NCBI GenBank assembly: GCA_023079485.1
Contig: CM041084.1
Span: forward strand, 101,102,467-101,166,466
Length of the DNA: 64,000 bases
Direction of reading: 5' to 3'
DNA from: Archilochus colubris
Taxonomy: Eukaryota > Chordata > Aves > Apodiformes > Trochilidae
The position numbers and the translations under genes are program-made. The notes under the pieces are model-generated. The model did not search any database. It was not told where the DNA came from and saw only the letters and a list, made by a program, of their open reading frames with translations. Of the stretch, positions 25,431 through 36,834 are shown one piece after another (the first letter of the stretch is position 1; each line of letters begins with the position of its first letter).

Positions 25431-26969
25431 AACTGCTTCAACGTGGACAGATGGATGTGGGCTGCCAAGCCCTACCCTGACAAGACCCCCCAGGAGCTCT
25501 CACAGTCATTGTCCCCACCCAGGCAAGATGCTGGGTATGCTGATGCACAGGTACAGCAACGCAGTCATACACCTAAATGTGTTCCCCTGTGCACCTCCAA
25601 GAAAGGCACAACCTTCAGACCAAGAGGTTCAACCCCATAAAAAAGAGCAAGGATAAAAGCACAGTGTAGAAACCAGTGGGTTCTTGAGGGCAACAACTGT
25701 GGTGCATAGGCCTTTACAGTTTCCTGTCACACTTTTTTTCCCTTCCATTTTCTGCTATGGCTTGATTTATACTGTTTGTAATGTAAATGGCAAGTATGTT
25801 AAGGGGCCACATAATGCTGTGTCTTCTCTCAGATGTGAAGTAGAGATTTTATCAAGTAGTTATCAATACTCATCTGAATGTTCAAGCAGGCCCAAAAAGG
25901 AGCCTTGCCATTTTTTACACCAAGAATTAATAGGGAACCAGCTTAACCAACTGATGCAAAACAGAACTGTCAGAACAGATCCTGATCAGAAAAAGACAGG
26001 TTTTACCAACAGATCTATTTGCTTTTCTCATTTAGTACATACTGTAAGTCAAAGGTCAGATTACTGACCCCAAAGTAGAAATTTTAATACAAAGTACAAT
26101 TTAATGCAGTATGCACACAGCTGGAAACCAAAAGAACAGAGTCCACGGGGTCTTCTGATGCCAAGTGCTGAGGCCTGAAACTTTAACTTTCTCTTCAGAC
26201 CTGAGCACACTCTAAGTTCACAAGAGCAGGGAGATGACACTGTACTCATTCCATTTTCTTATGCTCAAATTTAACATAATCTAATGATCATATGAAGAAA
26301 CCATGATGGCTTATTATTACTTGGTGAAAGGTGAGAACAATTGTATTTGAGCAGTTATTTCAACTATTGCCAAAGAGATTTACACAGATTTATAATTATA
26401 AATGTGTAATTATATACATACACATATGCCTGAGTGGCATCAGGTAGTAATTATGAAAGATATATCAGCTATCCTTCTTGTGCAACTGAATTAGAGGATC
26501 CTCAAGAATGCTTTCTCCTTGATACTTTCAGGATCATTTATTTTTTGTTTCCAACTCACTGATTATTGTCATAATTCAGAGCTCAGATTCTCTCCACACC
26601 TGGTTGGGCCCACTTGCCCATTCCTTCTGCATCCTTCGTTTCTGTAGCTGAAATATAGATCTTCCCCAGCACTTCAATTGGTTTTCAGCAGCAGCATAAA
26701 TTAAACATAAATATTTGATTTTCCTGCTCTAAAATTTCTGGAACCTTCTCCTCTTCAGAATGGCCATATGCAGTTCAGAACTGATCTGTAAAATCAGAGA
26801 CAGCCTTCTCTGTCTCCTGAGCAAACACTTTTTATGTTGATCTTCAGCAGACTTTCTTCACATATTTCATTCTTGAAGGAGCTGTAGTTTGCACAGTTCT
26901 GTTTCCAGCTTCTACTAAATGATGCTGTTATAAACCCCATTGCTTTTTAATTTCATTTAGACTGATGAT
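25431..26969. other. Gene-free DNA between an LTR and a CR1 copy
   Basis: Contains a 127-codon plus-strand frame (25684-26067) that starts about 250 bases after the LTR. It has no recognised motif, and base composition falls to background inside it, so I do not call it a gene. Confidence 0.55.
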
Positions 26970-27429
26970 CAAATGTTAGAAAGGAATAGAGCTACTAAGA
27001 TGATTAAGGGAGTGGAACATCTCCCTTATGAGGAAAGGCTGAGGGAGCTGGGTCTCTTTAGTTTGGAGAAAAGGAGACTGAGGGGTGACCTCATCAATGT
27101 TTTCAAATATGTAAGGAGTGAGTGTCAGGGAGATGGAGTTAGGCTTTTCTCAGTGGTGACCAGTGATAGGACAAGGGGTAATGGGTGTAAATTGGAGCAC
27201 AGGAGGTTCAAGTTGAATATTCGAAAAAATTTTTTTACTGTAAGGGTGACAGAGCCCTGGAACAGGCTGCCCAGGGGGGTCGTGGAGTCTCCTTCACTGG
27301 AGACATTCAAAACCCGCTTGGACACGTTCCTGCACGATGTACTCTAGGTGGCCCTGCTCTGGCAGGGGGGGTTGGACTAGATGATCTTTCGAGGTCCCTT
27401 CTAACCCCTAGGATTCTATGATTCTATGA
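26970..27429 (+). mobile_element. CR1 LINE, 3' end with intact ORF2 C terminus
   Basis: The 124-codon open frame (26973-27347) reads [32 protein letters not shown], then [23 protein letters not shown] and an FKTRLD ending. This is the standard C-terminal part of CR1 ORF2, after the reverse transcriptase. A short 3' UTR follows, with GGTTGGACTAGATGATC and a terminal ATTCTATGATTCTATGA (27413-27428). The copy is 5'-truncated and cannot encode a working polymerase. It is the least decayed CR1 here, since the frame is still open. Confidence 0.96.
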
Positions 27430-30400
27430 ATAGTAAAACACAGAGCAAACTTTAAGAAAACAGATGCTGGTAAAGGAAAGGAACAGGAAAAAAGAGCCTT
27501 ATAGAGACTCAGTCTTCCCAGGGGATGAAGCAGAGAAAATAGTCTGTTTGGTTTCATTTGGTGCAGAATTTTATATTTCTCTGTGACAGAGCAATATAAA
27601 AGCCTATGCCTGCATTGTTTCAGCTCCAAGCAGCATTTAACTAAATAAAAATAGTTCTCCCAAGAAGCTTATGACATATAAAAGTACCAAAGTGCTTCTA
27701 ATCCAAATGCTTTTGAATTCAAGAACCCATAGGCCGGCACAAAACGAGGATGGGATAATTCTACATGTAGTAGACCTTTGGCTTCTCAACCACCTTAAGT
27801 ATACGTGTGCCTTGATCGCTCACTATATACTCACTGGAGCTCATGAAACATATCCTTCTAGGTCTCTTAAATAAACACATGAACTGTAAAAGAAAGAAAC
27901 AATTATAGAGCTGGAGGCTTAATCTTAGTTACTTTAGTCTGCCATACCAGCCATACTTATTCACTTCCCTAAGGTTCTGAAATGAATTTTGTCTCTGATA
28001 TTACTGTACTCTGTTTTCAACAAGATGTCTTTAAATACTTCAATAATACTGGTTTTTTATAACAACTGCAAATGATTCTGGCTGATCACTCTACCTATAA
28101 GTTCCTAACACAGTGATATCAGATAACACTTAATTGCCTTTTAGATACTGTCTTTGATAAAGCAGTGTACTGTCCAATGAAGCCCAAGCAATAATAACTA
28201 GGGATTGATCCACCTCTACTTAAGTGAACTAGTTTATTTTTCCTATTGCATCCCACTCCACAAATTCAGAAAAAAAAAAATGAACAAACAAATATCAAGC
28301 ATTTCCCAGTGCACTGACAGGCAAGTTTTGATTCTACATTGTGCCTCTGTCCTGTAGGTAGCTAAGGTATAAAAGATACTTCAAAAAAACATTCTTTCTT
28401 GCTGTGAAATTAAGCTCAATGGATAACTGGGCATTATCTCAAAACACAAGCATGGGTGGATTTTAGTGTCTGTAGTGGAACTACAATTTCTAAAGAACAG
28501 CTAAATACGTGGCAATTCCCAAGGTCTGCTGTTCTCCACACAATGCTCTGGCAATGTGAGCTTGCTCAGCACATCAAAGGATGTAACAACAGCAGCAGGG
28601 CTTGAACCAGCACAAAGCAAAATGAGTCTGTGCTCCTGACACACAAAATATTCCCTGACTCTCTACTTACAAAAAGACATGAATATTCTTTGGTACAAAA
28701 GCTCAGAGTTCCCTATGGTAGAGTTAACTTTTCTTCATTTATAATTTATTTATAACTGTTGGAAAAAAAGAGAAGCAAAGCACTGGTTAAACAACTCTGG
28801 AAATGGAGGTTAATTTCTAGTTGTTTTCTAATCTACTAGAAGATTTGCCTCCTGCCTTCATTTGCATATACCCTTAGAAAATATACATCCCACTGCTGTA
28901 GATCTTCCCATACCAGGAGCTCACAAGACCTTTTCAAACAAGAATATGCTGTATATATCACACAGTCCTGTGGTTCTGAGAAGTCTAGGTACTGCTTAGC
29001 ATCCAGGCACCAGGCAAATAGTATGACTTCTTCAAGACTACACAATGAGCTGAGATAAACCTGTGCCTCAGTCACAATCTAATTTTTTTCTGTTCTCAGG
29101 TGTCCTAAGGATGAATCCTGACAAGTCTGGGAAACAGTAAAGGTTTAAACATTATGCTTTTATTAAAAAATCTTCTCATAAAGAAAAAAGTGCACATTTT
29201 TTAAGGCATCCAAAATTAAACACTCACTTTTCCTTTTCTTCTCCTGCCCTTTGCAGAAGCAAAATAGAAAAGATCATAAAAAGTGGGGGGAAGAGGAAAA
29301 GTAAGTTTACAGCATGTGATCATAAAAAGAAGTCATGCATTCTCCAACAGACCTTTTAAAGAATGTAATGAATGTTACCTCAATACTTTTGGGTTTTTGA
29401 GTAAGAACCTTTGTCCAATATTTGACCAACTCATTTGCTCTACTCAAGGATATTATCAATAGTACATAATTCTAAGCCTGTGCCAGGTTTACATGTCTTT
29501 GCAGAATCAGACCTTTAGACATCAAACAAAGCTGAAAGGCTCATGATCACTAAGCTGATATTTAAAGACTTTATTACATGTTGCATTAACACCTGAAAGG
29601 TTAGAATTCTCATATTTTCTGAACATCTCTGCAATTTTCCTTGGTTTTATAAAGAGAAAATATTTGAGGTTAGTGAAAATCATAACAGCTTGGGAATGGG
29701 GGAAGATAAAAATCAAAAGGTATAACTCGTGTTGTTGTGACATATTTTTAAGTGGCTTTCTCATGCTCACATGACGGGATGAATGCAGGATGTGCAGAAG
29801 CCAGAGAGAGAACTTCTTAGCAAGTATTTTAAAGACAGCTGAGATATATTGCCCAAATAGTTCTTGTGAAACTATTTGTGCTTCAGACACAGGAAGAAAA
29901 CCAGCAAAAAATAAGAGTAGTTTGTCAATTCTGTTTTATCCTTCTCTAAAAAGAGAGAATGTCAAGACTGTTTTTATCTATTTTGATTCACATGGTGTCT
30001 ATCACTGAGTTAGCTGGACCCAGCAGAAGAACAACAAAATAAAGAATAGAGAAAAAAGCACACTTGCTGAAGAAGCAGTTGAAAAGACAAACTTGTATGT
30101 CTCATATATTGATTTAGATCTATAAAAACTTCCAGAAGCACCTTTGTGCTCTGAATCTCATCTCATGAATTAAAATACCCAATAATATGCAATATAGAAA
30201 AGACAGCTCATCACAATTCAGCACATAAATATTCAGCAGTTAGCATGAGGAAAAATAAGCCTCGGGATGTTCATCTCTCAACCCAGTCTTCCCTAGGAGC
30301 CTTAGGAAAAGCTAATTTTGAAGGTTAAAATGATAGCTTAACAATAATCTCCAGAAAGTGGTGGTAATGGCACCAAAGTCAAGGAAACCATATAGAACGA

Positions 30401-33400
30401 AGCATTCAGAAGGCCTTGCTCAGCATGGCATTTATGCATACACTCAGTGCTGAATGAGAGAATGATCATATGGAATATTCAGAGCCACTCATCTGTCTAA
30501 GTGCTAAGATTTTGCTCCTGAATGCACACCTGGTCACAGCAAGACACCAAAATTTAAGGCTTGCTGTTCTCTTGGTCAGCTCTCACTGCAAGGGAGAAAG
30601 TAATCCCTGATGAGGATGACACATAGATTTTTATACAGTCTCTTTGATATAGGAAAAGGTGCCTGAAAATTTAAATTTCAAGAATTTTGTACTCTGGAAG
30701 CAAGAATAGTTCCTGTCTCATCCCAAGTCAGCATTGGTGAGAAAAAACAATCTACCATTCTGATGGTTCTTGCTGCAATCCATCTCAGGGCCAGTTCTGA
30801 CTAACCAAAATGTGAGTTATTCCAGTTTATAGATATAAATGTAGCAGTCAGTAATTCTGATGATGTCTGATGATTATTTTTCTCCACAAATACTTGCTGC
30901 TAGCAGACAAACAGGAGAAATACTCATTGGAAGGCAGTACCAAGTCAGTCAATCTTACTGAGCAGCCCATTTATATTTTGCAGCTTGGTGTGGATTCCCA
31001 GGTGTGACAATTTCTATCCCAGTGTAATGACAGCTGTTTCCATTCACTACCCATGCCTATATCTTAACCTTTTGGAAATCCTGCTAAATAACAGTGAAAA
31101 AAAAACCAAACCCAAACCAACAAACAACCCAGTTCTCTGTTGCTCAGTATTACCAGTTTTGGCAGTTTCTAGGCAGTGCTATCACTTTTGGGTGGAGGTG
31201 AACACTGATCATGCTTCCCTTCAGTGCTCTGAGCAGTTGTGTCCTGGCTGTCCCATTGAGCAAGAGGAAGATTTTAGAAAGCAAACACAACATTTATTCA
31301 GCATAATGAAAATTTTGGCTTTTGCCCATGTAGTTACTGGCTGAGTGGTTAGTTGGCTTCTCACTCCACTGAAGTCTGAACAAATATTTCATGTTGTTGT
31401 TCAACTAAATGACATATCAAAGGCACAGGTTGCTTTCCCATAGCATGTAATCCAAACAGACCAGTTCAATAGCATGAAGGTAGCTCGTACCTAAATTAAC
31501 AAGATTGGTTACCTTCCACTGACTTCTTGATAAATATTGTCAAATCAGTGGAGAGGTACTCATTTTAGAGTTAGCACAAGAGAAAAGAACACCATCCTCT
31601 GTGGCATTACATTTGGCAAAGCTGCAGAAGGTAAAGGAGGAAAAGTCTGATCAATGCAAACGTTATTCACATGGAGAAAAACATTAATATTAACAGTCCT
31701 TCATGGTTTATCCTTGAAGGTAAAGATTAGCTTTCTATTAACATAAGAACGTACTGCATCCAGAGCACAATGCAAAAGATCCTGAAGGAGCATAATAAAG
31801 CTGTGATCACAAGGCTTTTGCCACTGCCAAAACCACCAACTTCTCAAATTTTGTCTGCTCCTTGCAGCAATACACATGCCTTAGGGTTCAAAAGATCATA
31901 GCAGCATTTTACCAACACAGATTTACCTGTTCAGTTTCTGCCATAAGAAAACTCCAATGAAGTCTGTACTACCCCTGGCTGACATAATCCCACTGGCACT
32001 CAAATATCTGTTAAAAATATTTCATCAATCTTTAAAGAAAATAAAGTAGGTCAACAGCCAGAAAAAAAATTACCAAAAAATAAGAAATATGATCTTTTTC
32101 TCCTCCTTTTCAGTGTCCTTTTGGAACTGAACGTTACCAGTCCTAGGAAGGATGCCAGAATGCAATAGTGTGTTAATGGGAACATGAATAATGTATAAAG
32201 AGACACTTCAAACAGTGTATAAAATCTGAGGCACAAAATGTCTAACAAGACTGAACCAAAGGCTTTGTAAAAGTTACAGCAGAACCAATTTGGTCAAGTG
32301 CTCTTAAGGCTCTTAAGTCCAATCCCATCCAACTACAGATGTCAATAACTGATGAGTCAAGATGCCTTTGCTAGAAAATTAGTATGATCCCAGTAAAATC
32401 AAGGGATTAGATTAAAGACTGTGATTTTAGAGAAAAACAGCCATTAATAAAGATACATACAAAGATATTCCAAAGTTTTACATATATAAATATATATATA
32501 TTTATGTCTATGCTGTTGATGATGATTATTATTACTATCTTGGGAGTCCCAAAACTAAGGGGATATAAAATGATGTGTAAAACTCCTGTTAAAGCTAGGG
32601 TTCTGGGTTTTTTCTTTTTCTTTTTTTTTTAATATACCAGACTCTTCACAAGATATCACTCAGAGGAAACAGAAATAAAATTCATCAATGCAAAACTGTG
32701 AGTTGCAGAATATGTTCTGATGATAAAGAAAGACAACAAACCAGGAACCTACGTAGTAATAACTGTGATCAAGACTGAACACCCTCAAGTGATTGTATCA
32801 CCATATTCACAAAGCTGTCATCAAGAGTCAGGAGCTGTTTCCTTTATAAACAGTGTCACTCACTGTTTCACCATTCAACTGTTTTCAGTCATTGTAGGCT
32901 GAAATCTGGCATTCACAAAATCAGCTCAAATGCAAATGTCTCTAAAAATTACTTAAATGGGGTAGGCCAAATTTAGTACTGGAGCAGTAAAAACAATAAT
33001 TTAGATATGGTTATGTATTAGCTGACAATAGCAATATCAGTGCTAACCAAATGAAAATTCAAATTTTAAAGTACAGCATTCAAAAAGTGCAGAAGATGCA
33101 AAAAATACTTCAACATCTCTATGCATATTAATAAAAAAAACACAATTAAAAAAGGGCACAAGTTTGTTCCTTCATCTATGTAGTAAAAACAAGCCTAGGG
33201 AGTAGAATAGAATTGATATCAAACTCTACCATTTTCCTCATGTAAAACAACAGCTTAAATTCACAGGATTATGGCATAGCTGAAGCTGTAAGGCACCTCT
33301 AGAGGACATACAGTCCAGCCTCACTTGAAGCAGGGCCAGTGATAAGGACAGGCAAGGAGCTCTGCTCTCAAGAGTGTGCTACTTACAGTTGCAGGTGGCA

Positions 33401-35272
33401 TTTGATGGGACAAAACTGAGCAGAAAGCAAGAGAAGAAGTGAAGACCAGCCTTTGAGTGTTCTTGCTTTAGATAAGGAAGGGGCCCATTTAAAAAGAGGC
33501 TCTAAGCTCCCAGTGTTTCAGCACCTGGTTTATGTAGCAACTTTACAGCTCCTTTCCAAAAAAACCCAAGCTTTTCTCATTTACACCAAGGTAAATTTTA
33601 TACAATTCAGCTGGAGTATGTGAGAGATGAATCAAATGCAGCTGTTTCTTTTTCCTTTCAGCTGAATCATGGTTAAGTCCTTACTGTTGAAACTGCAGCT
33701 TTCCCATAGGTGTTTTTGAAAAGCATTTGTGCAAGATGACAAAAGAAAGGTGTTGTCAAGATTTCTTGTAAAAGCCTCACCTCTTTTCCACCCTTGTGTT
33801 CAATTCCTTGCTGGATAAAAGTAACAAACTCTAGACAATATTTACCATATAAGGAATAGCATTTAATTCAAACTTTCAAAAAGAGATTAATGTTGGAACA
33901 ATTATTTACAGTAAATTGAACTTCATATGTTCAAAGAACTCTTAACTGCCAATGCCCAGGTCCATGGCTCTTTCTCACCACATTTTCAAGTACTTTGTAA
34001 TACCATGGAGAGAAAAAATGGGGTGGTTTTTTTTTTTTCCAGTATTACATTAAGTACTGCAGAGTTCATGACTCACCTCATCCCACAGCCACTGGATTCA
34101 CAGTGCTCTTTACACTATGAAAGAAGACAAAAAGAGTGGCATCACTGTAAAAAAATATAAGTAGAAACAGTTAACAGACTGAGCAGACTCCCTGCATCTT
34201 TGAATATGAAGATTTGTTCCTCCAGAATTACAGAACCTATGACAAATGACCACAGTCACTAATTGCTCATTTTCAACCAACCACCAAAATTTGAGTCATC
34301 ATTTGTTATAAAGGAATAGCCCCATAGAATAATTATTCAGCCACAAAAAGACTAAGTTTGTCATCACTTGAGACAACAGCCAAACTGAATTTAAATTAAT
34401 TGAAAGGCAAGCAGATTTTCAGACTGCCATACAGTCCTTTCAGCATTCCTCCCCACATACACTGGTTGATGTCACATCTGATATATTGATAGCAAGGATA
34501 TTGTTGCCCACATGTTTATTGGTTTCCACAAGATTCTGTCTTGTTAAAATACCAGTATCAATTAGTTGCTAGGGAGTTAACCTTTTATTCAAGCTCTGAC
34601 CTTGTTTGTTTATACCACACACTGTTTATAAAAAAACTAAATTATCTTTACCTCAGTTGCAGGCTCTGTCATTTTGCCCATGCTTTTAATAATAATATAA
34701 TTTGCAATAATATAATGTATTGATTTCTTTGTTGTGTTTAGAGTGTGTCTATTCCAGCAAATAGCTACAGTATAGCAAAAGTAGGAAAGATAATTTCAGA
34801 GCTGGGCAGTAATTACTTTCCAGTCACCTTCTGAAGATGAAGTTTTGCACAGTTTTGCTGATACAAACATATCACAGAAAATATATAAGGAAAGTATCAA
34901 GCTCCTAATTCAATATTGAAAACTCAGACTTTTACAGCATCTTCAGGAGGATACTTTCTTAAAGGCTCTGTATCACTTATTAAGCTTTCCTTTCCTCATG
35001 TCAAAAAGACCTCTTTGAATAAGCAAACAGACCCTTCTCTGACCTAAAGCTATTACATTGCAAAGTATGAAACAGATACTTGAAAGAAAAAACTAGCATT
35101 TTGGCCTTATTTTCAGACTTTGTTCCAACTGACATTAATCCAAAGGCTCTGCTGTAGGCTTGCATTCATTTCAGGGTGACATTCTCAATGTTTATTCAGA
35201 ATGCATCCCTTGGCTTTGGTCATTCATTTTCTGCTTCTCTGTGGCACCTTCCATTTCTTCTGCTTATCCTAC
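27430..35272. other. Upstream gene-free DNA, part 5
   Basis: About 7.8 kb of AT-rich sequence, with the old CR1 remnant at 33.3 kb, an AT palindrome at 32486-32505 and an A/C-rich run at about 31.1 kb. Frames of 122 codons (29522-29890, minus) and 119 codons (30985-31344, plus) lack recognisable protein features. Confidence 0.6.
33262..33375 (-). mobile_element. Old CR1 LINE 3' end, antisense
   Basis: The plus strand reads ATTATGGCATAGCTGAAGCTGTAAGGCACCTCTAGAGGAC, then CAGTCCAGCCTCACTTGAAGCAGGGCCA. This is a diverged version of the antisense CR1 3' end (AGAAT...GGTTGGAAGGGACCTCTGGAGAT...TCCAACCCC). The right edge is vague. Confidence 0.65.
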
Positions 35273-35879
35273 TGTCCTGGTTTGAGCCAGAGCAGAACTA
35301 ACTTTCTTTTCAGTAATTTAACTTTTCAGTAAAAGTCTCTTTTAAGTAACAGCAATTGCTGAAATTAGTGCCTTGTTTTTCAGTCAGTGTCTGCCTTTAG
35401 AGCTGATAACACTTGATGTTTACAGTTGTTTCTGGAAAACAGTACACAGGCTTGCACTTATTGCTATAGAGACCACAGTCACCGCTTCTGTTAAACTTCT
35501 TATGTGCTGGAAATGAAAGGAAAGAAAAGGGGTCACATCTGAGACCTTTCTATGAGGAGGAGTGGACCAGAGAGGTGACAAAAATTAACCAAGAAAGTAT
35601 CCTATTTCAAATGCATCTTAGTATATACTTGAAGGATCATGAGGGTTAACTTTTCTTTTTCCATGGCTGGAATCCTGGGAGGACTCATCTGGTCTGCTTT
35701 TGATCCTGAACCAAATATTCCTGAATCCCTGTGTTCCTGCATCCAGCTCCCATCTGTTGCTGACAAGAGTCCAGTCCAAGATGTCCCCAGGGCCTGTCCT
35801 GCAGCCTTGGTGGTGACCTGAGTGTTTGCTGGGGTGGGCGGAAGGGGTTGAGGGGGCAGACACAATATTCTGTATATTT
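35273..35879 (+). mobile_element. Avian ERVL-like LTR, 5' part (split by CR1)
   Basis: The element begins TGTCCTGGTTTGAGCC, as bird LTRs of this type do. Its 3' portion carries the family-typical AGCCTTGGTGGTGACCTGAGTGTTTGCTGGGGTGGGCGGAAGGGG block (about 35800-35850), followed by a GGGGGCAGACA and GTATATTTGTAG region. An antisense CR1 interrupts it, and the LTR resumes at about 36241. ORFs on both strands at 35602-35958 belong to the LTR or the CR1 edge. Confidence 0.78.
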
Positions 35880-36240
35880 GTAGAATTATAGAATATTTGG
35901 GGTTGGAAGGGACCTTTAGAGATCCTCTACTCCAACCCCCCTGCCAAAGCACTATCACCTAGGGCAGACCAGACAGGAATGAATCCAAGCAGGTTTGGGT
36001 TTTTTCCACAACCTCTCTGGGTAGCCTGGTCCAGTACTCTGTCACCCATACAGTAATGAAGTTTCTCCTCATTTTGAGGTGGAACTTCCTATGTTCTAAC
36101 TTAAACCCATTATTTCTTGTTCTATTAGTGGGCATCTCTGAAAAGAGATTGGTTCCTTCCTCCTGACACCCCCCCTCAGATATTTGTAGACATTGATAAC
36201 ATCCCCTCCCAGCCATCTTTTCTCAAGGCTAAACAGTCAT
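35880..36240 (-). mobile_element. CR1 LINE inserted in the LTR, antisense
   Basis: On the plus strand it begins with the reversed CR1 terminus (AGAATTATAGAATATTTGGGG TTGGAAGGGACC in sequence) and runs into ORF2. The minus strand encodes GLKLEH-like, [17 protein letters not shown] and LDSFL blocks (85-codon frame 35959-36216). It is 5'-truncated near 36240, close to CTGTTTAGCCTTGAGAAAAG (minus strand), which encodes the LFSLEK motif. Not functional. Confidence 0.92.
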
Positions 36241-36417
36241 AGTTCTTGGGGCTTTTGTATATATTTCCTTATTTTCTTTTTCATAATTACTATTTTTATT
36301 AAAGCTGGGTTGTTTACTTTCCAAAGGATAAGTCCCCTTTTTGGGAAGGGAGAGAGGTTAATAGAGAGCATATGTCATTTAATTGACATCCAAGTGTTAA
36401 ACCTTGACACCCACACA
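36241..36417 (+). mobile_element. Avian ERVL-like LTR, 3' part (after CR1)
   Basis: The LTR resumes with TTTGTATATATTTCCTTATT and TTTTTATTAAAGCTGGGTTG (poly(A) signal ATTAAA at 36298-36303). It then has the AAGTCCCCTTTTTGGGA stretch and ends near AACCTTGACACCCACACA. The order is what is expected downstream of 35879, showing that one LTR was split by the CR1. The exact last base (36413-36417) is ambiguous. Confidence 0.75.
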
Positions 36418-36769
36418 GATATGCATAAAGCCACTGAACAGTACCTAGAAAATTCCCCTTGGTTTGAATGGTTATGGGCACTTATGTTTAAATTGAAGGC
36501 TGTAAGCAACTGTTTTGCTTAATGGATTCAAAAGAAGCTTGACTCATTCTTATGTTTATCAGCAATGTAAGGAGCGGTTACATTTTCTTCAGTAGAGGGT
36601 AGCTATATTGATAAGTGCTTTGCAGATAAAAATTATGCTTTAAAACTATGTAAGTATTTGCCCACTGGAAGCTGTAGCTTTCAAAATGAATCCATTTTTA
36701 AATCTCAGTCCTTGTCTAGTTGTAGACAAAGGGTCCAATGAGCATTTTGTAAACCCATGCTTTAAAGAA

Positions 36770-36834
36770 AAATTGAGGGCTGAACTAGAAGATGTTTAAA
36801 GGCTCCTTACAACTCAAACCCTTCTATGATTCTT
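36770..36834 (+). mobile_element. CR1 LINE 3' tail
   Basis: GGGCTGAACTAGAAGATGTTTAAAGGCTCCTTACAACTC, then a terminal TTCTATGATTCTT, matches the CR1 end (GGTTGGACTAGATGAT...TTCCAACCC...TTCTATGATTCT) with substitutions. Only the tail is present. Confidence 0.85.

Noticed and set aside
25041..25656. ORFs of 65-85 codons on both strands, first suspected to be a processed pseudogene
   Set aside because: Recognition of the LTR motif order (about 25027-25430) explains most of the GC-rich stretch. The remainder shows no gene match.
25684..26067. 127-codon plus-strand ORF after the 24.9-kb LTR
   Set aside because: No recognised retroviral or cellular motif, no helix or signal pattern, AT-rich background composition. 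Length is within chance for 64 kb.
29522..29890. 122-codon minus-strand ORF
   Set aside because: No domain, AT-rich codons, no splice or promoter context.
30985..31344. 119-codon plus-strand ORF
   Set aside because: It includes a low-complexity A/C run translated as Lys/Pro/Asn repeats. No family features.
32486..32505. 20-base AT palindrome
   Set aside because: A simple (AT)n-type repeat. Such palindromes are common in AT-rich DNA.
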